Assembly: GCF_013868155.1 (NCBI RefSeq)
Contig: NZ_JACEOG010000001.1
Location: 2,046,001 to 2,110,000, forward strand
Length of the DNA: 64,000 nt
DNA from: Aeromicrobium phoceense
Lineage (GTDB): Bacteria > Actinomycetota > Actinomycetes > Propionibacteriales > Nocardioidaceae
Direction: 5' to 3'
Shown: one piece after another, positions 25,784 through 33,824 of the stretch
Numbering within the stretch: the stretch's first letter is position 1
Layout of the letters: each line of letters begins with the position of its first letter
Position numbers and translations under genes: made by a program
Notes under the pieces: model-generated
Databases searched by the model: none
Seen by the model: the letters and a program-made list of their open reading frames with translations, nothing else
Told to the model about the DNA's origin: nothing

Positions 25784-26983
25784 TCAGGCCTGCGAGTCGG
25801 CCGGGGCGGGCTCCGGCGCCCGGTAGAGCATGGCCACCGTGGTCGTCATGAGCGCCGCCACGATCGGCAGGACGAAGCCGGCCGAGGCCGACCAGCGGTC
25901 GACGATGAGGCCCGCGAGGGCCGCGCCGCCCGCGGTTCCAGCGGACATGCCCGTGGTCGTCCAGGTGAGCGCCTCGGTGAGCCGCGACTGCGGCACGGTG
26001 AGCTCGACGAGGTGCACCGCCGTGATGAGGGTCGGCGAGAGCATGAGGCCCGCCAGGCCGAATCCCACGGCGAGCAGGGCGATGTTGGGCGCGAACGGCA
26101 GGGGCGACAGGAAGACGAGCAACCCCAGCGTCGAGATCCTGAGCCTTCGGACGGGGTCGGCCGGCGGCGGCTGAGCCCCGATCACCAGGCCGGCGGCGAG
26201 GCTTCCGGCGGAGAAGATGGCCAGGACGACACCGGCCGCGCCGGGCCGTCCCTGCTCCTCCGTGAAGGCCACGACGAGGACCTCGGCCGCACCGAACAGC
26301 ACGCCGAGTCCGCACGCCGCGACGACCAGCGGGCCGAGCAGGAACCAGGGGAGCGGCTCGCGGGGACCGTCCGCCTGGGGCCGGTGCCGCGGCTGCGTGG
26401 AGCGCTGCAGCGCCAGGCCCCATGCCCCGACGATCGCGGCGACGCCCGCCACGGCGAGCCCCGACCAGTCGAGCACGCTGAGGGTCAGGATCGTCACGAG
26501 CACGGGGCCGACGATGAAGACGACCTCGTCGAGCACCGCCTCCAGGGCGAACGCGGTCTGCAGGCGAGAGCGGTCGGGCAGGACGTGGGTCCAGCGCGCG
26601 CGCACCATGTTCCCGGTCTGCGGTGCCCCGAGCCCGGCGATCACCGCGCCCGCGGCAGCACCCCAGGGCGTGATGTCCCCCGCCGAGAGCGGGATCACGA
26701 TCCCCGACGCGAACAGCGCACCCGCCGCGACGAGGACGGGGGCCTGCCCCAGTCGGTCGGCCAGCCTGCCCTGGACGGGGGCGAAGAACGCCGACGTGAC
26801 GACGTAGACCGCCATGACCAGGCCGGCCGGCGCGTAGTCACCGGTGCGACCGGACACCAGCAGCACGATCCCGAGTCCCGTCATGGACAGCGGCAGACGC
26901 CCCAGGGCGCCGGCGGTCGTGAAGGCCGGGGCGCCGGGAGTGGCCAGGATCGTGCTGTAGGCGGAGAACATGTCGAGACTCAT
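25784..26983 (-). CDS. MFS transporter, 12 helices
   Basis: 399 residues, about 12 membrane helices. [20 protein letters not shown] is an A-type loop of the major facilitator superfamily, and [23 protein letters not shown] lies in the second half. Sugar or drug efflux families look like this; no substrate motif was recognised. ATG 26983 is the first good start ([17 protein letters not shown]). Divergent from the ferrochelatase gene with a 90-base gap. Confidence 0.85.
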   Translation of the reverse strand: MSLDMFSAYSTILATPGAPAFTTAGALGRLPLSMTGLGIVLLVSGRTGDYAPAGLVMAVYVVTSAFFAPVQGRLADRLGQAPVLVAAGALFASGIVIPLSAGDITPWGAAAGAVIAGLGAPQTGNMVRARWTHVLPDRSRLQTAFALEAVLDEVVFIVGPVLVTILTLSVLDWSGLAVAGVAAIVGAWGLALQRSTQPRHRPQADGPREPLPWFLLGPLVVAACGLGVLFGAAEVLVVAFTEEQGRPGAAGVVLAIFSAGSLAAGLVIGAQPPPADPVRRLRISTLGLLVFLSPLPFAPNIALLAVGFGLAGLMLSPTLITAVHLVELTVPQSRLTEALTWTTTGMSAGTAGGAALAGLIVDRWSASAGFVLPIVAALMTTTVAMLYRAPEPAPADSQA

Positions 26984-27073
26984 CTTGGACCACGGTGCGC
27001 GGGCGCCGGGGGAGGGCTGTCGACGGCCTGCGCCCGAGGGGTGTGCCGTGTGGCGCCGTGGAACACTGGCGGC

Positions 27074-28114
27074 ATGGACGCTGCCCCCTACGACGCCCTC
27101 CTGCTGGTCTCCTTCGGTGGACCCGAGAAGCCCGAGGACGTGGTCCCGTTCCTCGAGAACGTGACACGGGGCCGGGGCATCCCGAAGGAGCGCCTCGTCG
27201 AGGTCGGCGAGCACTACTTCGGCTTCGGCGGGAAGTCGCCGATCAACGACATCAACCGCGATCTGCTGGCCGCGCTGCGCCAGGACCTCGCCGACCAGGG
27301 CATCGACCTGCCGGTCTACTGGGGCAACCGCAACTGGGACCCCTACCTGGCTGACGCGTTCGACCAGATGGAGGCCGACGGGGTCCAGCGGGTCGCCTGC
27401 TTCATGACCAGCGCCTACTCCTCCTACAGCAGCTGCCGCCAGTACCGCGAGAACCTCTTCGAGGTCTCGCACGACCGCCCGATCCGGGTGGACCGCCTGC
27501 GCCACCACTTCAACCACCCCGTGTTCGTGGACCTGTTCACCGAGTACACCCGCGCGGCGCTCGCCGAAGCGGGCGAGGACGCCCGCGTGGTCTTCGTGAC
27601 CCACTCGGTGCCCGAGCAGATGAACGAGGCCAGCGGCGGGCCCGGCTGCGGGCTGTACGAGCGCCAGCACCTCTCGGTCGCGGGGCTCGTGGCCGATGCC
27701 CTCGACCTGCCGACCTGGTCCCTGGCGTACTGCTCCCGCTCCGGTCCGCCCAGCCAGCCGTGGCTGGAGCCCGACGTGAACGACCACCTCGAGGAGCTCG
27801 CCGAGCAGGGCGTCACCGGGGTCGTCCTGGTCCCGATCGGCTTCGTGGCCGACCACATGGAGGTCGTGTACGACCTCGACACCGAGGCGAAGGCCACGGC
27901 CGAGCGTCTGGGCCTGCGGTTCGCCCGGGCCGCCAGCCCGAACGCCGACCCGCGCTACGCGGCGATGGTGCGCGAGCTGCTCCTGGAGCGCGCCGCGGCC
28001 GAGCGCGGCGAGAAGCCGGAGCGGCCCGTGCGGGGGGAGCTCGGCCCCAAGGCCGACACCTGCCCCGGCGACTGCTGCGTCAACCCGCGCTCGCTGCGGC
28101 CGGTCCTGGCGTGA
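27074..28114 (+). CDS. hemH: Coproporphyrin ferrochelatase
   Basis: 346 residues. [21 protein letters not shown] is the family start; [26 protein letters not shown] and [15 protein letters not shown] surround the porphyrin and iron site. Cys in SYSSCRQYR and the C-terminal CPGDCC fit the [2Fe-2S] ligands known from actinobacterial ferrochelatases. It inserts iron into coproporphyrin III in the actinobacterial haem route. A weak AACACT hexamer sits six bases before ATG 27074. The stop overlaps the next GTG (GTGA). Confidence 0.95.
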   Translation: MDAAPYDALLLVSFGGPEKPEDVVPFLENVTRGRGIPKERLVEVGEHYFGFGGKSPINDINRDLLAALRQDLADQGIDLPVYWGNRNWDPYLADAFDQMEADGVQRVACFMTSAYSSYSSCRQYRENLFEVSHDRPIRVDRLRHHFNHPVFVDLFTEYTRAALAEAGEDARVVFVTHSVPEQMNEASGGPGCGLYERQHLSVAGLVADALDLPTWSLAYCSRSGPPSQPWLEPDVNDHLEELAEQGVTGVVLVPIGFVADHMEVVYDLDTEAKATAERLGLRFARAASPNADPRYAAMVRELLLERAAAERGEKPERPVRGELGPKADTCPGDCCVNPRSLRPVLA

Positions 28115-28899
28115 CCGAGCTGCTCGACCTCGCCCGCCGGGTCGCGGCCGAGGCGGTCGAGCACGTCGCCTCCCTCCGCCCGCGGGGACGCGTCGGGATC
28201 GCGGGCACGAAGTCGAGCCCCACCGACCTGGTCACCCTGATCGACCGCTCGTGCGAGGAGCTGATCCGCGCGAGGATCCTGGCCGCACGCCCCGACGACG
28301 CCTTCGTGGGCGAGGAGGGCCAGGACGTCCCCGGCACCTCGGGTGTGGAGTGGATCGTCGATCCGATCGACGGCACGGTGAACTTCGTCTACGGCATCCC
28401 GCGCTACGCGGTGGCGATCGGAGCCCGGATCGACGGCGCCGACGAGGTCGGCGTCGTGGTGAACATCGCCACGGCGGAGTCCTACGAGGCGGTGGCGGGC
28501 GGGGGTGCCTGGCGCACCGACGAGGCGGAGCCGCGGCGGCTGACGGGGCCGCCCGTCCTGCCGTTGGACCAGATGCTCGTCGCCACGGGCTTCAACTACG
28601 TCCCTGAGGTCCGCGAGCACCAGGCCCGCGCCGTCGGCGCGATGCTGCCGCACGTGCGCGACATCCGCCGGATCGGCGCCGCGGCGCTCGACCTCACCGA
28701 TCTCGCGGAGGGGCGGCTCGACGCCTACGTCGAGCAGGGACTGCACGTCTGGGACCACGCGGCGGCCGGCCTGATCGCCCGCGAGGCGGGTCTCGTGGTC
28801 ACCGGACCGGACGGCTCGCCGAGCGAGCGGCTCCTCGTCGCGGCGCCCGCCGGCAGCATCGATCCGTTCCTCGATCTCGTCGCCCGCTGCGGGGTCTGA
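28111..28899 (+). CDS. suhB: Inositol monophosphatase family protein
   Basis: 262 residues. Metal-binding motifs [23 protein letters not shown] and [18 protein letters not shown] define the family, which dephosphorylates myo-inositol-1-phosphate and related sugar phosphates with Mg2+. In actinobacteria inositol feeds mycothiol and phosphatidylinositol. M. tuberculosis suhB (Rv2701c) lies in the same neighbourhood. GTG start overlaps the hemH stop. Confidence 0.9.
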   Translation: MTELLDLARRVAAEAVEHVASLRPRGRVGIAGTKSSPTDLVTLIDRSCEELIRARILAARPDDAFVGEEGQDVPGTSGVEWIVDPIDGTVNFVYGIPRYAVAIGARIDGADEVGVVVNIATAESYEAVAGGGAWRTDEAEPRRLTGPPVLPLDQMLVATGFNYVPEVREHQARAVGAMLPHVRDIRRIGAAALDLTDLAEGRLDAYVEQGLHVWDHAAAGLIAREAGLVVTGPDGSPSERLLVAAPAGSIDPFLDLVARCGV

Positions 28900-29011
28900 G
28901 AAAAGCCGTCCGCACGACTGGCGCGGGCGCCCCGGCAGTGGGAGCATCGGCGCCACGAGGGGGATTGCGTCCGGGTGCGGGCAGATTTGGTCCATGTGGT
29001 TGAATCTGCGC

Positions 29012-29046
29012 GTTCCACAAGAACACGACCACAGTTCCACGAGAAC
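29012..29046 (+). promoter_or_regulatory. Two GTTC-N5-GAAC palindromes spaced 22 bp, candidate operator
   Basis: GTTCCACAAGAAC (29012-29024) and GTTCCACGAGAAC (29034-29046) differ at one base and their centres are 22 bp, two helical turns, apart. They lie 15 bases before the DUF4193 ATG. Upstream, GCAGATT and AATCTGC (28981, 29003) could also pair. Confidence 0.5.
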
Positions 29047-29061
29047 GAGCATGGAGAAGTG

Positions 29062-29361
29062 ATGGCAACCGATTACGACGCGCCCCGCAAGACCGACGAG
29101 GAGCAGTCCGAGGACAGCATCGAGGAGCTGAAGGCGCGTCGCCACGAGAAGAACTCGGGCAAGGTCGACGAGGACGAGGTCGAGGCGGCAGAGTCGTTCG
29201 AGCTCCCCGGCGCCGACCTCTCGCACGAGGAGCTCGCGGTCAAGGTCGTGCCCAAGCAGTCCGACGAGTTCACCTGCATGTCCTGCTTCCTGGTGCACCA
29301 CCGCAGTCAGCTGGCCACCGAGAAGAACGGCATGGCGATCTGCAAGGACTGCGCCGACTGA
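29062..29361 (+). CDS. DUF4193 family zinc-ribbon-like protein
   Basis: 99 residues, strongly acidic N-terminal half, then DEFTCMSCFLVHHRSQLA and ICKDCAD: two Cys pairs that probably bind one zinc. The family (M. tuberculosis Rv2699c) is conserved across actinobacteria beside dut and has no known role. ATG 29062 has GGAGAAG upstream. A 160-base leader region carries two palindromic sites, so it may be tightly regulated. Confidence 0.9.
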   Translation: MATDYDAPRKTDEEQSEDSIEELKARRHEKNSGKVDEDEVEAAESFELPGADLSHEELAVKVVPKQSDEFTCMSCFLVHHRSQLATEKNGMAICKDCAD

Positions 29362-29378
29362 GGTCCGCGCACCGACTC

Positions 29379-29421
29379 ACGACGTCCGGCGTCGCCGCTC
29401 ACGCGGCGGGCCGGACGTCGT
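29379..29421. terminator. Bidirectional hairpin between DUF4193 and DUF4235 genes
   Basis: ACGACGTCCGGC (29379-29390) pairs with GCCGGACGTCGT (29410-29421); inside it CGCCGC/GCGGCG can pair too. It is shared by convergent genes. Confidence 0.8.
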
Positions 29422-29425
29422 CGTC

Positions 29426-29794
29426 TCAGGGCGTGGTGTTCTTCGTGGACCTCATGCCCGGCGGCAGCCCGCCGGTGGACCTCACCCAGTAGGTGGCGGC
29501 ACCGCGCCGCGCGACGGTGCGGACGACCTGCACCGTGGCGCCGCCGATGGCCGCCCACGCGATGGCCTCGGTCGTGCTCAGATCGGGGTGGCGGGTGTTG
29601 CGCGGCGGCTTGCGACCCGTGACGGCCCGCCAGGCCAGGTTCGAGATGTACGGGGCGAGCGACGCCGCGAGCAGGGCGGAACCGGCGTCGAGGGCCCGCC
29701 AGGCGCCTCGCCCCCGCCCCGTGGAGACCTCCGCCTCGGCAGGCGAGGTGGTTGCGGGGTCAGGCGTCGCCTTCGTCGCGCGCTTCCGGGCCAT
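29426..29794 (-). CDS. DUF4235 family membrane protein
   Basis: 122 residues. A basic N-terminus ([11 protein letters not shown]) and disordered linker are followed by two probable membrane helices, ALDAGSALLAASLAPYISNL and EAIAWAAIGGATVQVVRTVA, with the typical DUF4235 GRKPPRN loop between. Function unknown. The ATG at 29794 follows an AAAGGA site and overlaps the end of the DUF3093 gene by 35 bases in another frame. Confidence 0.8.
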   Translation of the reverse strand: MARKRATKATPDPATTSPAEAEVSTGRGRGAWRALDAGSALLAASLAPYISNLAWRAVTGRKPPRNTRHPDLSTTEAIAWAAIGGATVQVVRTVARRGAATYWVRSTGGLPPGMRSTKNTTP

Positions 29795-30272
29795 CGATGA
29801 TCCTTTCGTCGGGAGCAGGACCAGTGTGGCCCACGGCACGCGTGAGCGCGTCGGGACGCCGGGTCGACACGAGCCAGTAGGGCGTCGGGTCGGCCGGGTC
29901 GGCCACCTCGACGCGCACGCCGCGGTCGATCCACGGGCGGGTCAGCAGGAAGGCGCGGTCGGTGCCGGCCCGCGAGAGCGCGGCTCGCCAGGCGGCCGGG
30001 TCGAGCGCGACGACCTCGCCGAGGTCGGGCGCCTCGAGGTGTGCGTCCCCCGCGCGGAGCCGGCCGGGCTCCGCGACGACCAGCAGCGAGCCGTAGCGCC
30101 ACAGTCCCGCTCCCGCGACCACCAGGATGAGGAGCGCGAGACCGCCGGCGACCGCGGGGCTGGTGGCGACGAGCAGCAGCCAGCCGATGGTCGCGGCGAC
30201 GAGGCCGACGGCGCCCCACCACAGGCCGGACGCCACGAGACGCTCACGATGGTGGGCATTGTTGGTCTTCAC
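29760..30272 (-). CDS. DUF3093 family membrane protein
   Basis: 170 residues. Two adjacent membrane helices (about 15-60, [19 protein letters not shown] and [18 protein letters not shown]) are followed by a cytosolic domain with [20 protein letters not shown] and [18 protein letters not shown]. This is DUF3093, M. tuberculosis Rv2698 being the counterpart next to dut. Function unknown. Starts with GTG 30272 and is divergent from dut across 46 bases. Confidence 0.88.
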   Translation of the reverse strand: MKTNNAHHRERLVASGLWWGAVGLVAATIGWLLLVATSPAVAGGLALLILVVAGAGLWRYGSLLVVAEPGRLRAGDAHLEAPDLGEVVALDPAAWRAALSRAGTDRAFLLTRPWIDRGVRVEVADPADPTPYWLVSTRRPDALTRAVGHTGPAPDERIIDGPEARDEGDA

Positions 30273-30305
30273 GAGTCCACTGTGCCCGATGGGGTCTCGC
30301 GCCAG

Positions 30306-30311
30306 TATCGT
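30306..30311 (+). promoter_or_regulatory. dut: -10 element TATCGT, leaderless start
   Basis: TATCGT is followed by seven bases and GTG 30319; no ribosome site is present. Confidence 0.6.
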
Positions 30312-30318
30312 CGCCACC

Positions 30319-30789
30319 GTGACCGAGGTGCAGATCCGCCGGCTCGACGCCGGTGTTCCCCTTCCCACGTACGCCCACCCCGCCGACGCCGGCGCCGACC
30401 TCGTCTCGACGGTCGACCTCGAGCTCGCGCCGGGGGAGCGCACCCTCGTGCCCACGGGCATCGCGATCGCCCTGCCGGAGGGGTTCGCCGGCTTCATCCA
30501 CCCCCGGTCGGGCCTCGCGCTGCGGCACGGGCTCTCGGTCGTGAACACGCCGGGCACGATCGACGCGGGTTACCGTGGGGAGGTCAAGGTTCTCCTGGTG
30601 AACCACGACCTGCGCGAGCCGGTCCGCATCGCACGCGGTGACCGGATCGCCCAGCTGGTCGTCCAGCGGGTCGAGCACGTGCGCTTCGTCGAGGTGGACG
30701 GTCTCGAGGACTCCGTGCGAGGCGAGGGCGGGTACGGTTCCTCGGGTGGTCACGCCTCGATCGAGGCATCGACGGAAGGAAGTCTGTGA
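30319..30789 (+). CDS. dut: dUTP diphosphatase
   Basis: 156 residues, trimeric dUTPase type. The five motifs are visible: [45 protein letters not shown] and the C-terminal [10 protein letters not shown]. It hydrolyses dUTP to dUMP, keeping uracil out of DNA and feeding dTMP synthesis. The GTG start is fixed by the -10 hexamer. It leads an operon with DUF3710, an OB-fold protein and DUF3159. Confidence 0.97.
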   Translation: MTEVQIRRLDAGVPLPTYAHPADAGADLVSTVDLELAPGERTLVPTGIAIALPEGFAGFIHPRSGLALRHGLSVVNTPGTIDAGYRGEVKVLLVNHDLREPVRIARGDRIAQLVVQRVEHVRFVEVDGLEDSVRGEGGYGSSGGHASIEASTEGSL

Positions 30790-31418
30790 TGTGGGGTCGC
30801 AAGAACGCGGGGGCCGACGCGGCTCCCGCCCCCGCTGCTCCTGAGAACGTCGAGGTCACCGGCCCCCGGGCCGACGGACCGTTCGACGTCACGGAGCGCC
30901 CGAACGAGTCCCACGACGAGTACGTCGACCTGGGCAGCCTGCTGATCAAGATGCGCGGCGACATCGAGGTGCAGCTGCCCACGGAGGACGACGTGGTCAC
31001 CGCGGTCCTCGTGACCTCCGGCGGCTCGGCCGTCGAGCTGCGCCCCTTCGCCGGCGCTCGCAGCGGCGGCACGTGGGACGGCGTGCGCGCCGAGCTGCGC
31101 GAGGAGGTCGACAAGCGCGGCGGCACGTTCACCGAGGTGGACGGCCCGTTCGGCACCGAGGTGCTGGCCCAGTTCCCCGCCACGGCTCCCGACGGCAGCG
31201 CGGGCGTCCAGCCCGCCCGCTTCATCGGCATCGAGGGGCCCCGCTGGGTCTTGCGCGCCACGATCCTGGGTGCGGCCGGCCTCGAGTCCATCGACAGCGG
31301 CGTCTTCATGGAGATCCTGCGCGACCTGCGCGTGCGTCGCGGCGACGAGCCGCGGATGCTGCGCGAGTCGCTGCCGATCGTCCTGCCGCCCGACGCCCAG
31401 CGCATCCCCGAGGAGTAG
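30789..31418 (+). CDS. DUF3710 family protein
   Basis: 209 residues. MWGRKNAG start, an Ala/Pro linker, and the conserved core YVDLGSLLIKMRGDIEVQLP, ARSGGTWDGVRAELREEVD and IEGPRWVLRATILGAAG. Family of unknown function always near dut in actinobacteria (Rv2696c). GGAAGGA lies eight bases before this ATG; a GTG at 30786 overlapping the dut stop is an alternative. Confidence 0.9.
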   Translation: MWGRKNAGADAAPAPAAPENVEVTGPRADGPFDVTERPNESHDEYVDLGSLLIKMRGDIEVQLPTEDDVVTAVLVTSGGSAVELRPFAGARSGGTWDGVRAELREEVDKRGGTFTEVDGPFGTEVLAQFPATAPDGSAGVQPARFIGIEGPRWVLRATILGAAGLESIDSGVFMEILRDLRVRRGDEPRMLRESLPIVLPPDAQRIPEE

Positions 31419-31424
31419 GCGGAG

Positions 31425-31778
31425 ATGGCAGGCGTCGTCTCGCGCTGGCTCGACCGCTTCTCGGTCGAGAGCCAGGAGGACACCGAGCTGCGCGGCCGCG
31501 CCACGGCCGCGGGGTGCGCCGCGATCAAGGACGTGCCCGAGCGCGAGCGCGTCGACGTCCACGGCGTCCTGCAGGACGTGACGCTGCGGCCCGTCGGCGA
31601 CGTCACGGCGCTGGAGGCCTCGCTCTACGACGGCACGGGAACGGTCACCCTGATCTGGCTCGGCCGGCGCCGCATCGAGGGGATCTCCGCGGGACGCTCC
31701 CTCATCGCCACGGGCCGGATCGGTCACCGCGGCACCGAGCGCGTCATCTACAACCCGGCCTACCGGCTCGACGCATGA
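31425..31778 (+). CDS. OB-fold nucleic-acid-binding protein
   Basis: 117 residues, a single OB barrel: VDVHGVLQDVTLRP, ALEASLYDGTGTVTLIWLGR and GRSLIATGRIGHRGTERVIYNP are the strands seen in small RecG/AspRS-like OB proteins. Likely binds single-stranded nucleic acid; partner unknown. It begins six bases after DUF3710 and overlaps the DUF3159 ATG (ATGA). The same order occurs in mycobacteria. Confidence 0.85.
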   Translation: MAGVVSRWLDRFSVESQEDTELRGRATAAGCAAIKDVPERERVDVHGVLQDVTLRPVGDVTALEASLYDGTGTVTLIWLGRRRIEGISAGRSLIATGRIGHRGTERVIYNPAYRLDA

Positions 31779-32446
31779 GCACGTCCGAGCCGGCCCGCGC
31801 CGACGCCGCCACCGTCGAGCAGGTCGTGCGCCAGCGCCTGGCCGAGGCCTTCGGCGGCGTGCGCGGCATCGTCGAGGCCGCCGTCCCGACGATCACCTTC
31901 ACCCTCTGCTACCTGACCACGCGCGACCTCCGGCTCAGCCTGATCATCGCCTCGGCGCTCACGGCTGTCCTGCTGATCGTGCGGGTCGTCCAGCGCTCGA
32001 ACCCCCAGTTCGTCATCAACGCGCTCGTCGGCATCGGCATCGCTGCGCTGTTCGCGTCCCGCTCGGGCGAGGCCCGCGACGTGTTCCTGCCCGGGATCCT
32101 CTACAACGCCGGCTACGCGGTCGTCCTCGTGGCGACGGTGGTCATCGGCTGGCCGGCGATCGGCGTCATGATCGGCGCCCTGGTCGGCGATCCGAGCGGA
32201 TGGCGTCGCGATCCCGGCATGCGCCGCCTGTGCAACCGGCTGACCCTGCTGTTCGCGCTGCCCTGCGTCCTGCGCGTCCTCGTGCAGTACCCGCTCTACG
32301 CGGCCGACCAGATCGGCTGGCTGGGCACCTCGAAGGTCGTCATGGGCTGGCCCCTGCAGATCGCCACGCTCGCCGCGATGGTGTGGCTGCTCAGCCGCAA
32401 CAGCACGCCGGTGACCGACCTGCGAGACGAGCCCCGCGAGGTCTGA
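31775..32446 (+). CDS. DUF3159 family membrane protein
   Basis: 223 residues with about six membrane helices. AEAFGGVRGIVEAAVPTITF and YNAGYAVVLVATVVIGWPAIG are family features, as is the loop GDPSGWRRDPGMRRLCNRLT. Function unknown (Rv2693c counterpart). It ends the dut operon; the convergent TrkA gene stops six bases away with no hairpin between. Confidence 0.88.
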   Translation: MSTSEPARADAATVEQVVRQRLAEAFGGVRGIVEAAVPTITFTLCYLTTRDLRLSLIIASALTAVLLIVRVVQRSNPQFVINALVGIGIAALFASRSGEARDVFLPGILYNAGYAVVLVATVVIGWPAIGVMIGALVGDPSGWRRDPGMRRLCNRLTLLFALPCVLRVLVQYPLYAADQIGWLGTSKVVMGWPLQIATLAAMVWLLSRNSTPVTDLRDEPREV

Positions 32447-32452
32447 GCTCTG

Positions 32453-33115
32453 TCAGTCGTGCGACGACAGCTGGGCCGCGAGCTGCTCCTCCGCCTCGGC
32501 GGGGGTGACGAAGAGCAGCTCGTCACCGGCCTCGACCGTGCGGTCGGGCTCGGGCAGCAGCGACTGCTGGAGCCGCAGGATCGCCACCGGCGCGACGCCG
32601 TCGGGCCACGTGATGTCGCCGAGGCGACGGCCGACGTAGGCCGAGTCCTCCGGCACGGTGAGCTCGACGAGGTTCGTGTTGCTCTGGCGGAAGGTGAACA
32701 GCCGGACGAGGTCGCCGACGGACACGGCCTCCTCCACGAGCGCGGCCATGATGCGCGGCGTGGACACGGCCACGTCGACGCCCCACGACTCGCCGTAGAG
32801 CCACTCGTTGCTCGGGTTGTTGACGCGGGCCACCGTGCGGGGGACCGCGAACTCGGTCTTGGCCAGCAGCGACGTCACGAGGTTGGCCTTGTCGTCGCCC
32901 GTCGCGGCGATGACCACGTCGCAGGTCTGCAGTTGGGCTTCCTCCAGCGTGCTCATCTCGCAGGCGTCGGCCAGCAGCCACTGGGCTCCGGGCACGAGGT
33001 CGCTGCGGATGGAGGTGGCGGCCTTGTCGATGAGGAGCACGCGGTGACCGTGGTCGACGAGCTCCTGGGCCACGGAGCGGCCGACCGCACCGGCTCCGGC
33101 GATCGCGACGCGCAT
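32453..33115 (-). CDS. trkA: TrkA/CeoC-type K+ channel regulator (RCK)
   Basis: 220 residues. RCK-N Rossmann start MRVAIAGAGAVGRSVAQEL with VLLIDKAA binding NAD(H) or nucleotide, and an RCK-C domain (about 140-215). Such subunits gate potassium transporters. It follows a second TrkA gene with a one-base overlap (TGATG), the arrangement of mycobacterial ceoB-ceoC. No TrkH/TrkG membrane subunit is nearby; the divergent KimA-like permease is the candidate partner. Confidence 0.9.
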   Translation of the reverse strand: MRVAIAGAGAVGRSVAQELVDHGHRVLLIDKAATSIRSDLVPGAQWLLADACEMSTLEEAQLQTCDVVIAATGDDKANLVTSLLAKTEFAVPRTVARVNNPSNEWLYGESWGVDVAVSTPRIMAALVEEAVSVGDLVRLFTFRQSNTNLVELTVPEDSAYVGRRLGDITWPDGVAPVAILRLQQSLLPEPDRTVEAGDELLFVTPAEAEEQLAAQLSSHD

Positions 33116-33780
33116 CAGTCCTCCTCCTTGGGCCCGTTGTCCAGTGCCTCGAGCACGCCGTCGGCCTCCTCCGAGACCAGGAACATGCTGAGGTAGTCGC
33201 CCTCCTGGATCACCGTGTCGCCGGCGATCTGCTGGCCCATGCCCAGGCGCGTGATGAACGCGACGCGGGCGCCGGTCTGCGCCTCGAGCGCCGCCACGGT
33301 GCGACCCACCCACGCGAACGGGGCGTAGGCGTTGTCGAGCCGGAGCCGGCCGGAGGGATCGCGCCAAGCCGGCTCGGAGCCGGCGGGCAGCAGCCGACGG
33401 AGCATCTGGTCGGCCGCCCACGGGACGGTGGCGACGGTGGGGATGCCGAGGCGCTCGTAGACCTCGGCGCGTCGAGGGTCGTAGATGCGCGCCACGACGT
33501 TGGGCACGCGGAACACCTCGCGGGCGACCCGCGCGGCGATGATGTTGGAGTTGTCGCCGCTGGACACCGCGGCGAAGGCGTCGGCCTGCTCGATCCCGGC
33601 CGAGACGAGCACGCCCCGGTCGAAGCCCATGCCGGTGACGGTGGACCCGGCGAACGAGGGTCCCAGGCGCCTGAACGCGTCGGGGTTCGAGTCGATGACG
33701 GAGGTCGAGTGGCCGCGTGACTCCAAGCTGCGGGCCAGCGACGCGCCGACGCGCCCGCACCCCATGATCACGATGTGCAC
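33115..33780 (-). CDS. trkA: TrkA/CeoB-type K+ channel regulator (RCK)
   Basis: 221 residues. HIVIMGCGRVGASLARSLESRG and SVIDSNPDAFRRLG form the nucleotide-binding Rossmann start, then SSGDNSNIIAARVAREVF and a C-terminal RCK-C domain. First of a two-gene operon with the other TrkA. GTG 33780 has TACCGT seven bases upstream, so it is probably leaderless, and only 44 bases separate it from the divergent KimA-like gene. Confidence 0.9.
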   Translation of the reverse strand: MHIVIMGCGRVGASLARSLESRGHSTSVIDSNPDAFRRLGPSFAGSTVTGMGFDRGVLVSAGIEQADAFAAVSSGDNSNIIAARVAREVFRVPNVVARIYDPRRAEVYERLGIPTVATVPWAADQMLRRLLPAGSEPAWRDPSGRLRLDNAYAPFAWVGRTVAALEAQTGARVAFITRLGMGQQIAGDTVIQEGDYLSMFLVSEEADGVLEALDNGPKEED

Positions 33781-33787
33781 ACCGGCG

Positions 33788-33793
33788 ACGGTA
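33788..33793 (-). promoter_or_regulatory. trkA: -10 element TACCGT, leaderless start
   Basis: Minus-strand TACCGT plus seven bases before GTG 33780. Confidence 0.55.
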
Positions 33794-33811
33794 CACCGGC
33801 CTGATCGGGTC

Positions 33812-33817
33812 TAGCAT
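33812..33817 (+). promoter_or_regulatory. -10 element TAGCAT, leaderless start
   Basis: TAGCAT plus seven bases before GTG 33825, back to back with the trkA promoter. Confidence 0.55.
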
Positions 33818-33824
33818 CGGTCGG

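Noticed and set aside
27062-27067. AACACT as a leaderless -10 for hemH
   Set aside because: The first base departs from TANNNT; kept only as a weak remark, not counted among the 17.
28981-29009. GCAGATT...AATCTGC inverted repeat as a riboswitch or operator
   Set aside because: Arms of 7 bp around a 15-base loop are too weak alone; mentioned with the twin palindromes but not called.
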